DNA from: Niallia circulans
GTDB lineage: Bacteria; Bacillota; Bacilli; Bacillales; Cytobacillaceae
DNA length: 64,000 bases
Assembly (NCBI RefSeq): GCF_003726095.1
Contig: NZ_CP026031.1
Coordinates: 186,001 to 250,000, forward strand
Direction: 5' to 3'
Shown here: one piece after another, positions 17,927 through 26,618 of the stretch
Layout: each line of letters opens with the position of its first letter
How positions within the stretch are numbered: the stretch's first letter is position 1
The notes under the pieces: generated by a model
What the model was told of the DNA's origin: nothing
The model's input: the letters and a program-made list of their open reading frames with translations, nothing else
Database searches by the model: none
Translations under genes and position numbers: made by a program

Positions 17927-17954
17927 GAAAAAAAGGCATCAAAAGCCTTCTTTC
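17927..17954 (-). terminator. Distal copy of the pepT terminator hairpin, with U-tract
   Basis: A hairpin with arms AAGGC and GCCTT extended by flanking A/T pairs. On the minus strand it is followed by TTTTTTT. It duplicates the hairpin at 18206-18232 that immediately follows pepT; the 251-bp element separates the two. Only this distal copy keeps the U-tract. Confidence 0.75.
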
Positions 17955-18205
17955 AGACTGTCGACAAACTCCTAATTCGGTAATTAGGAGTTTGTCTTAG
18001 TTTATAAATATACATTATTTTAAATAAGAGTTAATTTCCGTTGCAGGGGTTCGCTTTCCGTGGGGCTCGCGCTGAGACGCTTCTGCCTAAAGGCCTGCAG
18101 GGTCTCAGACTGTCTCGCAGATCCCACAGGAGTCTCACCCCTTTCACTCCAATCAATGCATAATAATTCCATTTACATTTCCTAAATTCCTTTTGTCAAC
18201 AAGCT
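17955..18205. mobile_element. 251-bp MITE-like element inserted in the pepT terminator (copy A)
   Basis: This non-coding element is nearly identical to 27909-28159, with nine differences counted by eye and no length change. It begins AGACTGTCGACAAAC and ends with the imperfect inverse of that sequence (11 of 15 matching), as terminal inverted repeats do. Inside are a 15-bp hairpin (17963-17996, arm GACAAACTCCTAATT) and a GC-rich foldable core (about 18040-18145) with CTGAGAC/GTCTCAG pairing. The flanks 17927-17954 and 18206-18232 are copies of the same terminator hairpin, a target duplication of about 27 bp. It encodes no protein, so it would need a transposase in trans; an IS1182-type source is my inference. 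Confidence 0.85.
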
Positions 18206-18232
18206 GAAAGAAGGCATCAAAAGCCTTCTTTC
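18206..18232 (-). terminator. Proximal copy of the pepT terminator hairpin, U-tract lost
   Basis: The same hairpin as 17927-17954, directly after the pepT stop codon at 18235. Its 3' side on the minus strand now runs into the element (AGCTTG) instead of a U-tract, so it should terminate poorly. Confidence 0.7.
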
Positions 18233-18234
18233 CT

Positions 18235-19467
18235 TTATCCACGTTCTTCAAATAGGCGGACAATTTCTACGATTACATTTGTTGCTTTTACCATGTTATC
18301 GACAGAAATGAACTCATATTTACCATGGAAGTTTTCTCCACCTGTAAAAATATTGGGAGTTGGCAATCCCATATAAGATAACTGTGAACCATCTGTACCA
18401 CCGCGAATTGGCTGAACAATTGGTGTAATACCGAGATTTACCATTGCTTGATAAGCTACATCCACAATTTCTTTTACGGGTTCAATTTTTTCCCGCATAT
18501 TGTAGTATTGGTCGTTTAATTCCAGTTTTACTGTTTCGGCACCATACTTTTCATTTAACTCCGCTACAATTGTCTGCAGGATTCTTTTTCTCTCTTCAAA
18601 AGAAGTACGATCAAAATCACGGATAATATAAGCAAGCTTTGTTTCTTCCACGTCTCCCTCAAAGGATAGTAAATGATAAAAACCTTCATAGCCCTCCGTA
18701 TATTCAGGTGCCTCATTTGCTGGTAAGCGGTTTTGTAATTCCATCGCTATTTTCATACTATTAACCATTTTTCCTTTTGCTGTACCAGGATGAACATTCG
18801 TTCCCTTCACTGTGATTTTTGCGCCAGCAGCATTGAAGCTTTCATATTGCAATTCGCCTAATGGCCCGCCATCAACAGTGTAAGCAAAATCAGCATTAAA
18901 GGCTTTTACGTTAAATTTATGTGGACCTCTGCCGATTTCCTCATCTGGTGTAAATGCCACTCTAATTTTACCATGTTTAATTGCTGGGTTTTCTTTTAAG
19001 TAAATAAGAGCTGTTACAATTTCGGCAATACCTGCTTTGTTATCTGCTCCTAGTAAGGTTGTGCCATCCGTTGTCAACAAAGTATGTCCTACGTAATTTT
19101 TTAATTCTGGAAAATCTTTAGGAGATAAAACGATATGTAAATCTTCGTTTAAGGTAATATCCTCCCCATCATAATTTTCCACTTTTTGTGGACGTACATT
19201 TTTACCTGTAAAATCAGTAGCAGTATCTAAGTGAGCAAGGAAGCCGATTGTCGGCACTTTTTTCTCAGTATTTGCTGGCAAAGTTGCCATCACATAACCG
19301 TTTTCATCAATCGTTACTTCTTCCATACCAATTTCTTTCAGCTCTTCCACCAATAAATTGGCTAATGTTAATTGTCCTGGTGTAGACGGACATTCTAAAT
19401 TATTTTCATTTGATTGGGTATCGACAACTGCATACGATACAAAACGATTTATTATATTTTCTTTCAT
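18235..19467 (-). CDS. pepT: Peptidase T (tripeptide aminopeptidase)
   Basis: A zinc-dependent M20 peptidase that cleaves the N-terminal residue from tripeptides in the cytoplasm. The 410 residues match the Bacillus enzyme. Metal-site motifs are GFLAHLDTA near 74-82, [14 protein letters not shown] near 134-147 and the catalytic [13 protein letters not shown] near 173-185, with a C-terminal [16 protein letters not shown] use the ATG at 19467, which follows GGAGTTGAATCGC; the in-frame start at 19506 lacks a ribosome site. Its terminator has been split by the inserted 251-bp element. Confidence 0.95.
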   Translation of the reverse strand: MKENIINRFVSYAVVDTQSNENNLECPSTPGQLTLANLLVEELKEIGMEEVTIDENGYVMATLPANTEKKVPTIGFLAHLDTATDFTGKNVRPQKVENYDGEDITLNEDLHIVLSPKDFPELKNYVGHTLLTTDGTTLLGADNKAGIAEIVTALIYLKENPAIKHGKIRVAFTPDEEIGRGPHKFNVKAFNADFAYTVDGGPLGELQYESFNAAGAKITVKGTNVHPGTAKGKMVNSMKIAMELQNRLPANEAPEYTEGYEGFYHLLSFEGDVEETKLAYIIRDFDRTSFEERKRILQTIVAELNEKYGAETVKLELNDQYYNMREKIEPVKEIVDVAYQAMVNLGITPIVQPIRGGTDGSQLSYMGLPTPNIFTGGENFHGKYEFISVDNMVKATNVIVEIVRLFEERG

Positions 19468-19682
19468 GCGATTCAACTCCTTTATCAGATAGTTTGATTT
19501 TATCATAGGAGGAATGAATAAGACGAATATTGTGAATTTATGCTAAAAAGTCTCCCATTTCAGTTGTCGTTGGTAAATAGGTATGTTCACAATTATGTTG
19601 AATTTAGTGGAGGATTGATGCTTTATTTACAGAGCTTTTTAGATAGAATATAGTTAATAGGGTTTGAAAAAGGAGATTGAGA

Positions 19683-20288
19683 ATGAAAAGAAAAAATAGA
19701 CCGATTATTATATTTAGTGTAATTGTGGTAATTATTATTATTTGTATCGCAGCTATATGGACACTAAAGAGTAAGGATAATGACGCAATTGAAGACATAC
19801 AGAAAATAAATGCATCAGCTACTTTTAATCAACAAGAGGAAGAATATATCGTTTATTTCTGGCAAGCCACTTGTACATACTGTAAACAAATTGAAAAAGA
19901 TGTTCTTTCTTTTAGCAATAACGGTGACACACCTATTTATGTTGTAGATATGCACGATGAAAAAAATGAATCGAGCTGGTATGACTGGGAAGAGCATCAT
20001 AAAAAGTATGACCAAGTAATTGGGAAAATCGAAGACGGGAAAGAAGTATGGAATGAGGGCATAAACATAGAGAATTTCCAAAATGATAAAAATACTGCTT
20101 GGGGAATTGTCGCGAACGAAGAAAACCAAATCATTGCAACACATAATACTGCTTTCGGAAACGAAGTACCAGAAAACGCGGAAGAAATTGAGATTACAGG
20201 AACACCAACGATGATAAAAATCAAAGATGGGAAATTTGCAGCATATGCAGTCGGCGTGGAAGAAACTGTAGAAATGCTAGGGAAGTAA
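19683..20288 (+). CDS. Membrane-anchored thioredoxin-like protein
   Basis: A 201-residue protein with a basic N-terminus and one membrane segment (about residues 7-27, PIIIFSVIVVIIIICIAAIW) that anchors a thioredoxin fold outside the membrane. The CxxC redox pair is in ATCTYCKQIE near residues 59-68 and the cis-proline motif is GTPTMIK. It probably reduces or oxidises thiols of extracytoplasmic proteins. An in-frame TTG at 19677 lies within the ribosome-site region; the ATG at 19683 is seven bases after AGGAG, so I chose it. A long central insertion (about 45 acidic residues) is unusual for small thioredoxins. Confidence 0.82.
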   Translation: MKRKNRPIIIFSVIVVIIIICIAAIWTLKSKDNDAIEDIQKINASATFNQQEEEYIVYFWQATCTYCKQIEKDVLSFSNNGDTPIYVVDMHDEKNESSWYDWEEHHKKYDQVIGKIEDGKEVWNEGINIENFQNDKNTAWGIVANEENQIIATHNTAFGNEVPENAEEIEITGTPTMIKIKDGKFAAYAVGVEETVEMLGK

Positions 20289-20293
20289 ACAGT

Positions 20294-20340
20294 AAAGAAG
20301 CTTTAAGATAGGGTGAACCTGTCTTAAAGCTTCTTTTTTT
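20294..20340 (+). terminator. Terminator after the thioredoxin-like gene
   Basis: AAGAAGCTTTAAGA pairs with TCTTAAAGCTTCTT, followed by seven Ts. A classic strong terminator. Confidence 0.9.
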
Positions 20341-20371
20341 GAAGAAGAGCGACAAAGTGACAGAATTCGGC

Positions 20372-20565
20372 GGGAGGGATGTTCATAAAAGGAATGAAAG
20401 CCAAAAAGTAGGACGGGAAAAAGAAAAGTGGCATTCATTAAAAGGATGAAAGCCCAAAAAACAAAAACATTCGGAAAAAGTAGTGTTCATGAAGGGAATG
20501 AAAGTCAGAAAGAAGAAGGTCAAAGAGAAAAGTGGCGTTCATCAAGCAAAAGAAAGCGAAAATAC
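20372..20565. repeat. GTTCAT...AATGAAAGC repeat, four units of about 52 bp
   Basis: Four imperfect units start at about 20376, 20428, 20480 and 20532. The consensus is AGTGGCGTTCAT followed by a short spacer, GGAATGAAAGC and an A-rich tail. Spacing between the GTTCAT/ATTCAT cores is 51-52 bp. The core contains an inverted repeat (TTCAT...ATGAA). No open reading frame of substance runs through it. A related set is at 57634-57790. Confidence 0.65.
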
Positions 20566-20679
20566 ATCTTAACTCACTAAAAAACAATAATAAGCGAAAG
20601 CGTAACATAGATACACATCATATTCTTCCCTTTTAAGAGGATTAGTCTTTAAAAAGAGAAATAAAAACAAATAAACTAT

Positions 20680-20708
20680 TTCAAAAACAAACAAACATAT
20701 TATATAAT
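20680..20708 (+). promoter_or_regulatory. SigA-type promoter of rhaEW with A/C-rich operator-like region
   Basis: TTCAAA (20680-20685) and TATAAT (20703-20708) are 17 bp apart. The surrounding DNA holds repeated AAAACAAA/ACAAACAAAC motifs, similar to the inverse of the region before rhaD, which suggests a common regulator (the DeoR protein at 36650 is the candidate). Confidence 0.55.
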
Positions 20709-20752
20709 GTATTTGGGGTATAAAAAAACAATTTCTGAAGGGAGAAATATTA

Positions 20753-22822
20753 ATGGTACAGAATTTATGGAATAATGAAAAAGCTTCGCAGTTAAATAAG
20801 GGATTAGAAGAACTTGTATATCGTTCCAACTTAATCGGAACAGATCGAGCAGTATGTAATTGGGGTGGCGGTAATACTTCAATGAAAACAATCGAAAAGG
20901 ATTTCCGTGGTAGAGACATAGAAGTAATGTGGGTAAAAGGAAGTGGTTCAGATTTAGCAACAATGAAAGCGCATAATTTTACTGATCTAAAGCTAGAGGA
21001 TATAAAACCGTTAATGGAAAGAAAAGAAATGTCAGATGAGGAAATGGTTGCTTATCTATCTCATTGTATGATTGATCGTTCTCATCCAAGGGCATCTATT
21101 GAAACTTTATTACACGCTTTTTTACCGTATAAACATGTAGATCATACACATCCCGATGCTATTATTAGTATTTGCTGTGCTGATAATGGAAAACAAATTG
21201 CCGAAGAAATATATGGGAATCGTTTCGTTTGGGTACCGTATATTCGTCCTGGCTTCACCTTATCTAAAATGATTGCAGAAGGTGTGAAGAATAATCCAAA
21301 TGCAGAATTAGTATTAATGGAAAAACACGGTCTTGTTGTTTGGGGAGAAACTGCCGAAGAAAGCTATAACAAAACAATTTCAATTATTAACGAAGCGGAA
21401 AAATATATTCATAATAAAATAGACGAGGAGCAAGTATTTGGCGGAGAACAATATCCTGCTTTAAATGAAGAAGAGGCAGAAGAAATTTTAAGCCAAGTAA
21501 TGCCAGTAATCCGGGGCGCGGTTAGTGGAGAAAAACAAATGCTGTTAACCTACGATAGAGGGGCTGATGTGCTTCAATTTGTAAATAGCAAGGATGCGAA
21601 AACCTTATCACAAATTGGTGCAGCATGCCCAGATCATCTTGTACATACGAAAAGACAGCCTTTATATATTGAATGGAATCCAACAACGAAAGATATTGCT
21701 AGTTTAAAAGAAAAGATTAAATCAGGTGTAGAAGAATTTAAAAAAGAATATACATCGTATTTTGATAGAAACAAAGAGACTGGAGATCAAATTTCTGAAA
21801 CTGCTCCGCGTGTTATTCTAATACCTGGCATTGGGATGGTTAACACTGGGAAGACACTAGCTATGGCAGCAGTAAGCGGCGCTTTATACCACCGTGCAAT
21901 TTCTGTTATGAAGGGAACTACCACCTTAGGTAATTTCGTCTCGTTAAATGAAAATGAATCATTTAAAATAGAGTATTGGCCACTAGAATTGTATAAATTA
22001 TCCCTTGCCCCGAAAGAAGCTGAATTCTCTCGTAAAGTCGCATTTGTTACAGGTGGAGCTGGTGGGATAGGCAGTGAAACATGTCGACTATTTGCAGAGC
22101 AAGGGGCACATGTTGTTATTGCAGATCTTAATATAGAAGGTGCCGAAAAGGTTGCAGCAGAAATAAATGAGAAGTATGGTTCCATGAGAGCATTAGCTGT
22201 TAAGATGGATGTAACAAAAGAAGATGCGGTGAAAGAAGCGTACAAGAAAACAGCTCTAACCTTTGGTGGTGTGGATATCATCGTCAATAACGCTGGTCTT
22301 GCTACTTCTAGCCCGTTTGACGAAACGTCTCTACAAGAATGGAATTTAAACTTAAATGTTCTTGGTACAGGGTATTTTCTAGTTGCAAGAGAAGCGTTCA
22401 AACAAATGAAGGAACAAGGACTAGGTGGAAGTATGGTCTTCATTGGTTCTAAAAACTCTGTCTACGCAGGGAAGAATGTTACGGCCTATAGTTCTGTAAA
22501 AGCAATGGAAGCGCATCTTGCACGATGTATTGCAGCAGAGGGAGGAGAATTCGGTATACGTGTTAATACTGTCTTACCTGATGCCGTATTACAAGGATCC
22601 GCTATTTGGGGCTCTAAGTGGCGTGAAGAGCGAGCAGCTAACTATGGAATTGAACCAGATCAATTAGAAGAGCATTATAAAAAACGGACCACTTTATTAG
22701 TTAATATTTTTCCAAAGGATATAGCGGAAGCGATTTGTTATTTCTCTTCCTCCAAAGCGGAGAAAACTACTGGATGCATGCTGACAGTAGATGGAGGAGT
22801 TCCAGCGGCCTTTACGAGATAA
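20753..22822 (+). CDS. rhaEW: Bifunctional rhamnulose-1-phosphate aldolase / lactaldehyde dehydrogenase
   Basis: A 689-residue fusion known from Bacillus. The N-terminal half (about 1-400) is a class II aldolase/adducin domain with CNWGGGNTSMK, the zinc-site VDHTHPDAI and MEKHGLVVWGE; it splits rhamnulose-1-phosphate into DHAP and L-lactaldehyde. The C-terminal part from about residue 428 is a short-chain dehydrogenase with TGGAGGIGS (434-442), NNAG and catalytic Y579/K583 in YSSVK; it oxidises lactaldehyde. The ATG follows GAAGGGAGAAATATTA. It is the first gene of the rhamnose block, and a separate RhaD aldolase is encoded 17 kb downstream. Confidence 0.93.
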   Translation: MVQNLWNNEKASQLNKGLEELVYRSNLIGTDRAVCNWGGGNTSMKTIEKDFRGRDIEVMWVKGSGSDLATMKAHNFTDLKLEDIKPLMERKEMSDEEMVAYLSHCMIDRSHPRASIETLLHAFLPYKHVDHTHPDAIISICCADNGKQIAEEIYGNRFVWVPYIRPGFTLSKMIAEGVKNNPNAELVLMEKHGLVVWGETAEESYNKTISIINEAEKYIHNKIDEEQVFGGEQYPALNEEEAEEILSQVMPVIRGAVSGEKQMLLTYDRGADVLQFVNSKDAKTLSQIGAACPDHLVHTKRQPLYIEWNPTTKDIASLKEKIKSGVEEFKKEYTSYFDRNKETGDQISETAPRVILIPGIGMVNTGKTLAMAAVSGALYHRAISVMKGTTTLGNFVSLNENESFKIEYWPLELYKLSLAPKEAEFSRKVAFVTGGAGGIGSETCRLFAEQGAHVVIADLNIEGAEKVAAEINEKYGSMRALAVKMDVTKEDAVKEAYKKTALTFGGVDIIVNNAGLATSSPFDETSLQEWNLNLNVLGTGYFLVAREAFKQMKEQGLGGSMVFIGSKNSVYAGKNVTAYSSVKAMEAHLARCIAAEGGEFGIRVNTVLPDAVLQGSAIWGSKWREERAANYGIEPDQLEEHYKKRTTLLVNIFPKDIAEAICYFSSSKAEKTTGCMLTVDGGVPAAFTR

Positions 22823-22886
22823 TATTGGTTAGATTATTATTCTAATTTGTGCTTTTGAGAGCCTTAAAGAGATAAAGATAAGCATA

Positions 22887-22925
22887 AAGGAAGTGTGATT
22901 TCCATGAAAATCATACTTCTTTTTA
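22887..22925 (+). terminator. Terminator of rhaEW
   Basis: GGAAGTGTGATTT pairs with AAATCATACTTCT (one wobble) around a short loop, followed by TTTTT. Confidence 0.85.
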
Positions 22926-23191
22926 ATGTTAAATAAGGTAATATATGTTAATATGGTTTATGAATGTTTATTAAACTAACGGATGAAAATTGGTTAAAAG
23001 TTGTTTTGTATTCCTGAATAAGTCGAGGGAAATGAGGACATCTCTGTGAAATAGTATTAACGAATGACTAAAATATTTTTCCAGCTAATACCCTCAACTA
23101 ATGGAAGGTCAATTTGGTTAAGTGGATATACCATTTGTGATAGTCCTCTAAAGCCAGGGAATATTAAATTTGCAAAGGGGAGTAGGCGTTA
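22926..23191 (+). other. Intergenic region before the lipoprotein gene
   Basis: AT-rich DNA holding the ribosome site (AAGGGGAG) and presumably the promoter of the lipoprotein gene. I see no other element. Confidence 0.4.
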
Positions 23192-23794
23192 ATGAAAAGA
23201 ATATTTTATAGTATGCTAATTCTTTTTCTATTAAGTGCATGTTCAAAAGGAGGTGGAATGGAGACGGAAGAGGAAATAGTCGATACAAATAATGTGAAGG
23301 TTCCTAGTACCATTTTTTATTCTGACAAACAAAATAGTGTAATTGATGAAGAAGAAATGAAATCAAGCATAAAAACATACTTAGACACCCATGAAGAATT
23401 ATCTCTTGCTAGTTCCCCTTTTCAAGAGATAATAGACGAAGAAAAAGAATTAACGAAAAGTGATTTAGAGAAGTTAAAGCAAATTAACAGGCTTACAAGA
23501 GAAAATGATGATAACTTTTTAAACTATATCTCACAAAATACATTACCCCAGGGTTATCAAGAAGAATCCGAAAGAATAAGTAGATATATTACAAGTTTAA
23601 ATGGGATGCTAGATGAATTAGATACAGTGCTCGACCAACTTACAGACGACTTGAATGAAGATGTCATTCCTACAGTAAACATGGACTCTTTATATAAAAG
23701 CAGTAAGGTAGTTAACGGAAGAGAACAGAAAAAAATAGAAGAGTTTCTGGAAAATAAAAATATCAAGACTAAAGCATTTGGACGTAAGCAATAA
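23192..23794 (+). CDS. Lipoprotein, NDxxF-motif type
   Basis: A 200-residue secreted lipoprotein. The signal peptide MKRIFYSMLILFLLSAC ends in a lipobox LSAC, with lipidation at C17, then a glycine/serine stretch and acidic helices. A NDDNF sequence near residue 107 fits the NDxxF motif of a family named in Bacillus genomes; the match is from memory. The C-terminal part forms a predicted helical bundle (ISRYITSLNGMLDELDTVLD). Function is unknown. It interrupts the rhamnose genes but has its own upstream region and probably is not part of that pathway. Confidence 0.75.
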   Translation: MKRIFYSMLILFLLSACSKGGGMETEEEIVDTNNVKVPSTIFYSDKQNSVIDEEEMKSSIKTYLDTHEELSLASSPFQEIIDEEKELTKSDLEKLKQINRLTRENDDNFLNYISQNTLPQGYQEESERISRYITSLNGMLDELDTVLDQLTDDLNEDVIPTVNMDSLYKSSKVVNGREQKKIEEFLENKNIKTKAFGRKQ

Positions 23795-23810
23795 GAAAAC
23801 AGCAGATTAG

Positions 23811-23913
23811 AACTGTAAACAGGGCTGTTCTTAAAAATAGAATGGCAAAACAGATAAAGCAGCATAGCTTCTTTTATAGGGAGAGCTGCTTTATGTATTC
23901 ACCGTTTACAGTT
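23811..23913. repeat. Nested inverted repeat after the lipoprotein gene
   Basis: An outer perfect 10-bp pair (AACTGTAAAC at 23811-23820, GTTTACAGTT at 23904-23913) encloses an inner pair (ATAAAGCAGC at 23854-23863, GCTGCTTTAT at 23885-23894). There is no clean U-tract, so it is more than a simple terminator or a decayed one. Confidence 0.5.
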
Positions 23914-24049
23914 TAACTTTCTGTGTGTTAGCGTTAATTCCTCCCCACCTTATTTATCAAAAAATATGTAAGATTCCTCGGAATAGTTGCTAAATTATTC
24001 TGTACTCTCATAATAATACAAAGATAGTTAAATTAGGAGGCAGACCTTC

Positions 24050-25015
24050 TTGGATCATGTTTTAATGGAACAATTAAGGAAGTTAACAGAGGAAGAAATA
24101 TGCATTGTTCAGCAAAAACAAGGGGTAATAAAAGACATCTATACTAGTCAAAGTAATTTTATCATAGAAAGTGAAAAGTTTTTGCGTAATGATAAAATGA
24201 TAGCGGTTAGAAAGCATACACGTTTTATTGATTTTCCTAAACATAAGCATAATTATATTGAGATTAATTATGTCGTAAATGGTCAGTTAAAGCAGAAAGT
24301 TGGGAACGATGAAATCGTGTTGAAAAGAGGAGAACTTCTATTTTTAAATCAGCACATGGAACATGAAATAGAGGCGTGTGATAAGGACGATATCGTCGTT
24401 AATTTCATCATTCAGCCGCCATTTTTTCAATTTATATTTCAATATTTACATGAAGAAAATAAGCTGACAGATTTTTTAATTAGTAGTTTATTTAAACATA
24501 AAGAGAGTGGTCAGTATTTATATTACAAGGTTTCAGAGGTCATAGAAATTCAGGATATAATTGGGAAACTATTAAAAGAAGAAAGTAATAATTCCATTTT
24601 ATCTGAATCGACGATGAAGCTTTATATGGGATTATTAATGATTGAACTGATAAAAAATACTGATAAGATTCAACAAAATGAAGGAGTAACACAAGATCAT
24701 TATGTAGTCATAGAGGCTTTGAGTTACATCGAAGAGCACTATCAGCTAGGGACACTGAATGAACTTGCTGGACGCCTTCACCAATCAATGTCTTCATTAA
24801 GTAAAAATATTAAGAAAGCAACAGGCTATACTTTTAAGGAATTGCAGCAGGAAAAGCGACTGAGCGAAGCAAAGAATCTATTAGAGACAACGGATCTTCC
24901 AATTAAGAGGATTGTAGAAGAAGTAGGTTATGATAATATAAGTTATTTCTATCGGATATTTAAAGAAAAATATAGAATGACGCCAAAAGCGTTTCGGTTG
25001 AAACTAGCAAAATAG
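24050..25015 (+). CDS. AraC-family regulator with cupin domain
   Basis: A 321-residue regulator. Residues about 60-135 form a cupin sensor domain (FPKHKHNYIEINYVV, LKRGELLFLNQHMEHEI), and about 220-318 the AraC DNA-binding domain (LAGRLHQSMSSLSKNIKKAT; YFYRIFKEKYRMTPKAFR). It starts with TTG at 24050, nine bases after AGGAGG; the later in-frame ATG at 24065 is too far from that site. It lies directly before rhaB-rhaA and is probably their activator, like RhaR/RhaS of enteric bacteria, although rhamnose binding is inferred only from position. Confidence 0.88.
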   Translation: MDHVLMEQLRKLTEEEICIVQQKQGVIKDIYTSQSNFIIESEKFLRNDKMIAVRKHTRFIDFPKHKHNYIEINYVVNGQLKQKVGNDEIVLKRGELLFLNQHMEHEIEACDKDDIVVNFIIQPPFFQFIFQYLHEENKLTDFLISSLFKHKESGQYLYYKVSEVIEIQDIIGKLLKEESNNSILSESTMKLYMGLLMIELIKNTDKIQQNEGVTQDHYVVIEALSYIEEHYQLGTLNELAGRLHQSMSSLSKNIKKATGYTFKELQQEKRLSEAKNLLETTDLPIKRIVEEVGYDNISYFYRIFKEKYRMTPKAFRLKLAK

Positions 25016-25033
25016 TAATATGCTAGTTTTTTC
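25002..25033 (+). terminator. Terminator overlapping the end of the araC-type gene
   Basis: AACTAGCA (inside the last codons) pairs with TGCTAGTT, followed by a U-tract. It separates the regulator from rhaB. Confidence 0.75.
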
Positions 25034-25184
25034 TTTGTAATCTAATTCCTTTTATAAAACAATGAAGGAGATATGGAAAATAAGGACAATAAAAAAGAAA
25101 AGTGCGTTATTTTATTTAAAAATGAAACCCATTACAATATCCCTAAGAAAACGTTTTTTAATTCCTTTTCAAGGAGAGGTGTAA

Positions 25185-26603
25185 ATGACTAGATATACAC
25201 TGGCAGTAGATATTGGGGCCTCAAGTGGTAGGCTTATTCTCGGGTCTGTTTCATTAGAAAAATTAGAACTGAAAGAAATTCACCGGTTCGAAAATAGGAT
25301 GATCAAAAAAGGACAGCATTATTGCTGGGATATAGAAATGATATTTTCGGAAATAAAAAAAGGAATTAAAAAATGTAATGACATAGGAATTACTCCTGAA
25401 AGTATTGGTATCGATACATGGGCAGTAGATTTTGTATTACTAGATGAAAAGGGGGAACTTTTAACAGATGCTGTTGCTTATAGGGACGATCGAACGGATG
25501 GCATGATGGAAGAAGTATTCCAGAAAATAATGAAAGAAAGATTGTATTTAGAAACGGGAATTCAATTCCAAAAATTTAATACTATTTATCAGTTATATTC
25601 GTTAAAAAAGACACAGCCAGAAGTATTCGCACAAGCGAAAACCTTTTTAATGATACCTGATTATTTACACTATTTATTATCAGGTATTGCAGTGAATGAA
25701 TACACCAATGCTACTTCGACACAGTTATTAAATGCTTTCACCAAAAAATGGGATAAAACGATACTTGATACATTAGAGATCAATAAAGAAATATTCCAAG
25801 AAATTAAAAAGCCAAATACGATTCTTGGGAATTTAAGACCAGAATTAGTGGAAGAGTTTGGCTTTGATATGAAAGTGATTTTGCCAGCGACTCATGATAC
25901 AGGTTCAGCAGTAATTTCAGTTCCAGCTTTTAATGATACAATCTATATCAGTTCGGGGACATGGTCATTGATTGGTGTGGAAAATAGATTTCCAATTTGT
26001 GTGACAAAGGCTTTAGATTATAACTTTACTAATGAAGGAGGAATTGATTATCGCTATCGTTTCTTAAAAAATATTATGGGACTATGGATGATACAGGAAG
26101 TCAGACGCAATTATAATAACCAATACTCTTTTGCCAAGTTTGTTGAATTAGCAAAAGAGGCACAAGGTTTTTCAAGTATTGTAAATGTAAATGATAATCG
26201 TTTTCTAAAGCCTGACAATATGGTAGAAGAAATTCAGAACTATTGTCTAGAAACAGGACAGCAAGTTCCGGCAACACCTGGAGAAATAGCGAAATGTGTT
26301 TATGATAGTTTAGTAGATAGCTATGTTATAGCGATAAATGAGATAGAAGAAATTTTTGAAAAAACTTTTCCGAGTATTAATATTATTGGCGGCGGCTGTC
26401 AGAATGAAATGCTAAACCAGCTACTTGCAGAAGCGTCTCAGAAGGAGGTATATGCTGGACCGATAGAAGCGACAGCAATTGGGAATATTGTTTCTCAATT
26501 CATCGCATTAGGAGAAATAGATAGTTTATCAGAGGCTAGACAAATGATAAAGCAATCATTTGAGATAAAAGTATATAAAGCTGCGGAAGATGCAATCAAA
26601 TAA
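25185..26603 (+). CDS. rhaB: L-rhamnulose kinase
   Basis: It phosphorylates L-rhamnulose to rhamnulose-1-phosphate with ATP. The 472 residues are a complete FGGY kinase: AVDIGASSGRLILG at the N-terminus (phosphate 1 loop), GIDTWAVDFVLLD near 84-96, the TGSAVISVPA and SSGTWSLIGVE stretch near 241-266 and IIGGGCQNEMLNQLLA near 401-416, features specific to RhaB-like kinases. The ATG follows AAGGAGAGGTGTAA. It is followed 15 bp later by rhaA, so the two form an operon that feeds the aldolases RhaEW and RhaD. Confidence 0.95.
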   Translation: MTRYTLAVDIGASSGRLILGSVSLEKLELKEIHRFENRMIKKGQHYCWDIEMIFSEIKKGIKKCNDIGITPESIGIDTWAVDFVLLDEKGELLTDAVAYRDDRTDGMMEEVFQKIMKERLYLETGIQFQKFNTIYQLYSLKKTQPEVFAQAKTFLMIPDYLHYLLSGIAVNEYTNATSTQLLNAFTKKWDKTILDTLEINKEIFQEIKKPNTILGNLRPELVEEFGFDMKVILPATHDTGSAVISVPAFNDTIYISSGTWSLIGVENRFPICVTKALDYNFTNEGGIDYRYRFLKNIMGLWMIQEVRRNYNNQYSFAKFVELAKEAQGFSSIVNVNDNRFLKPDNMVEEIQNYCLETGQQVPATPGEIAKCVYDSLVDSYVIAINEIEEIFEKTFPSINIIGGGCQNEMLNQLLAEASQKEVYAGPIEATAIGNIVSQFIALGEIDSLSEARQMIKQSFEIKVYKAAEDAIK

Positions 26604-26618
26604 AAGGAGGACACAAAC

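Noticed and set aside
17955..18205. A structured RNA gene of its own, because the element core is GC-rich and foldable
   Set aside because: The identical sequence lies at 27909 with flanking target duplications, so an inserted element explains both copies better.
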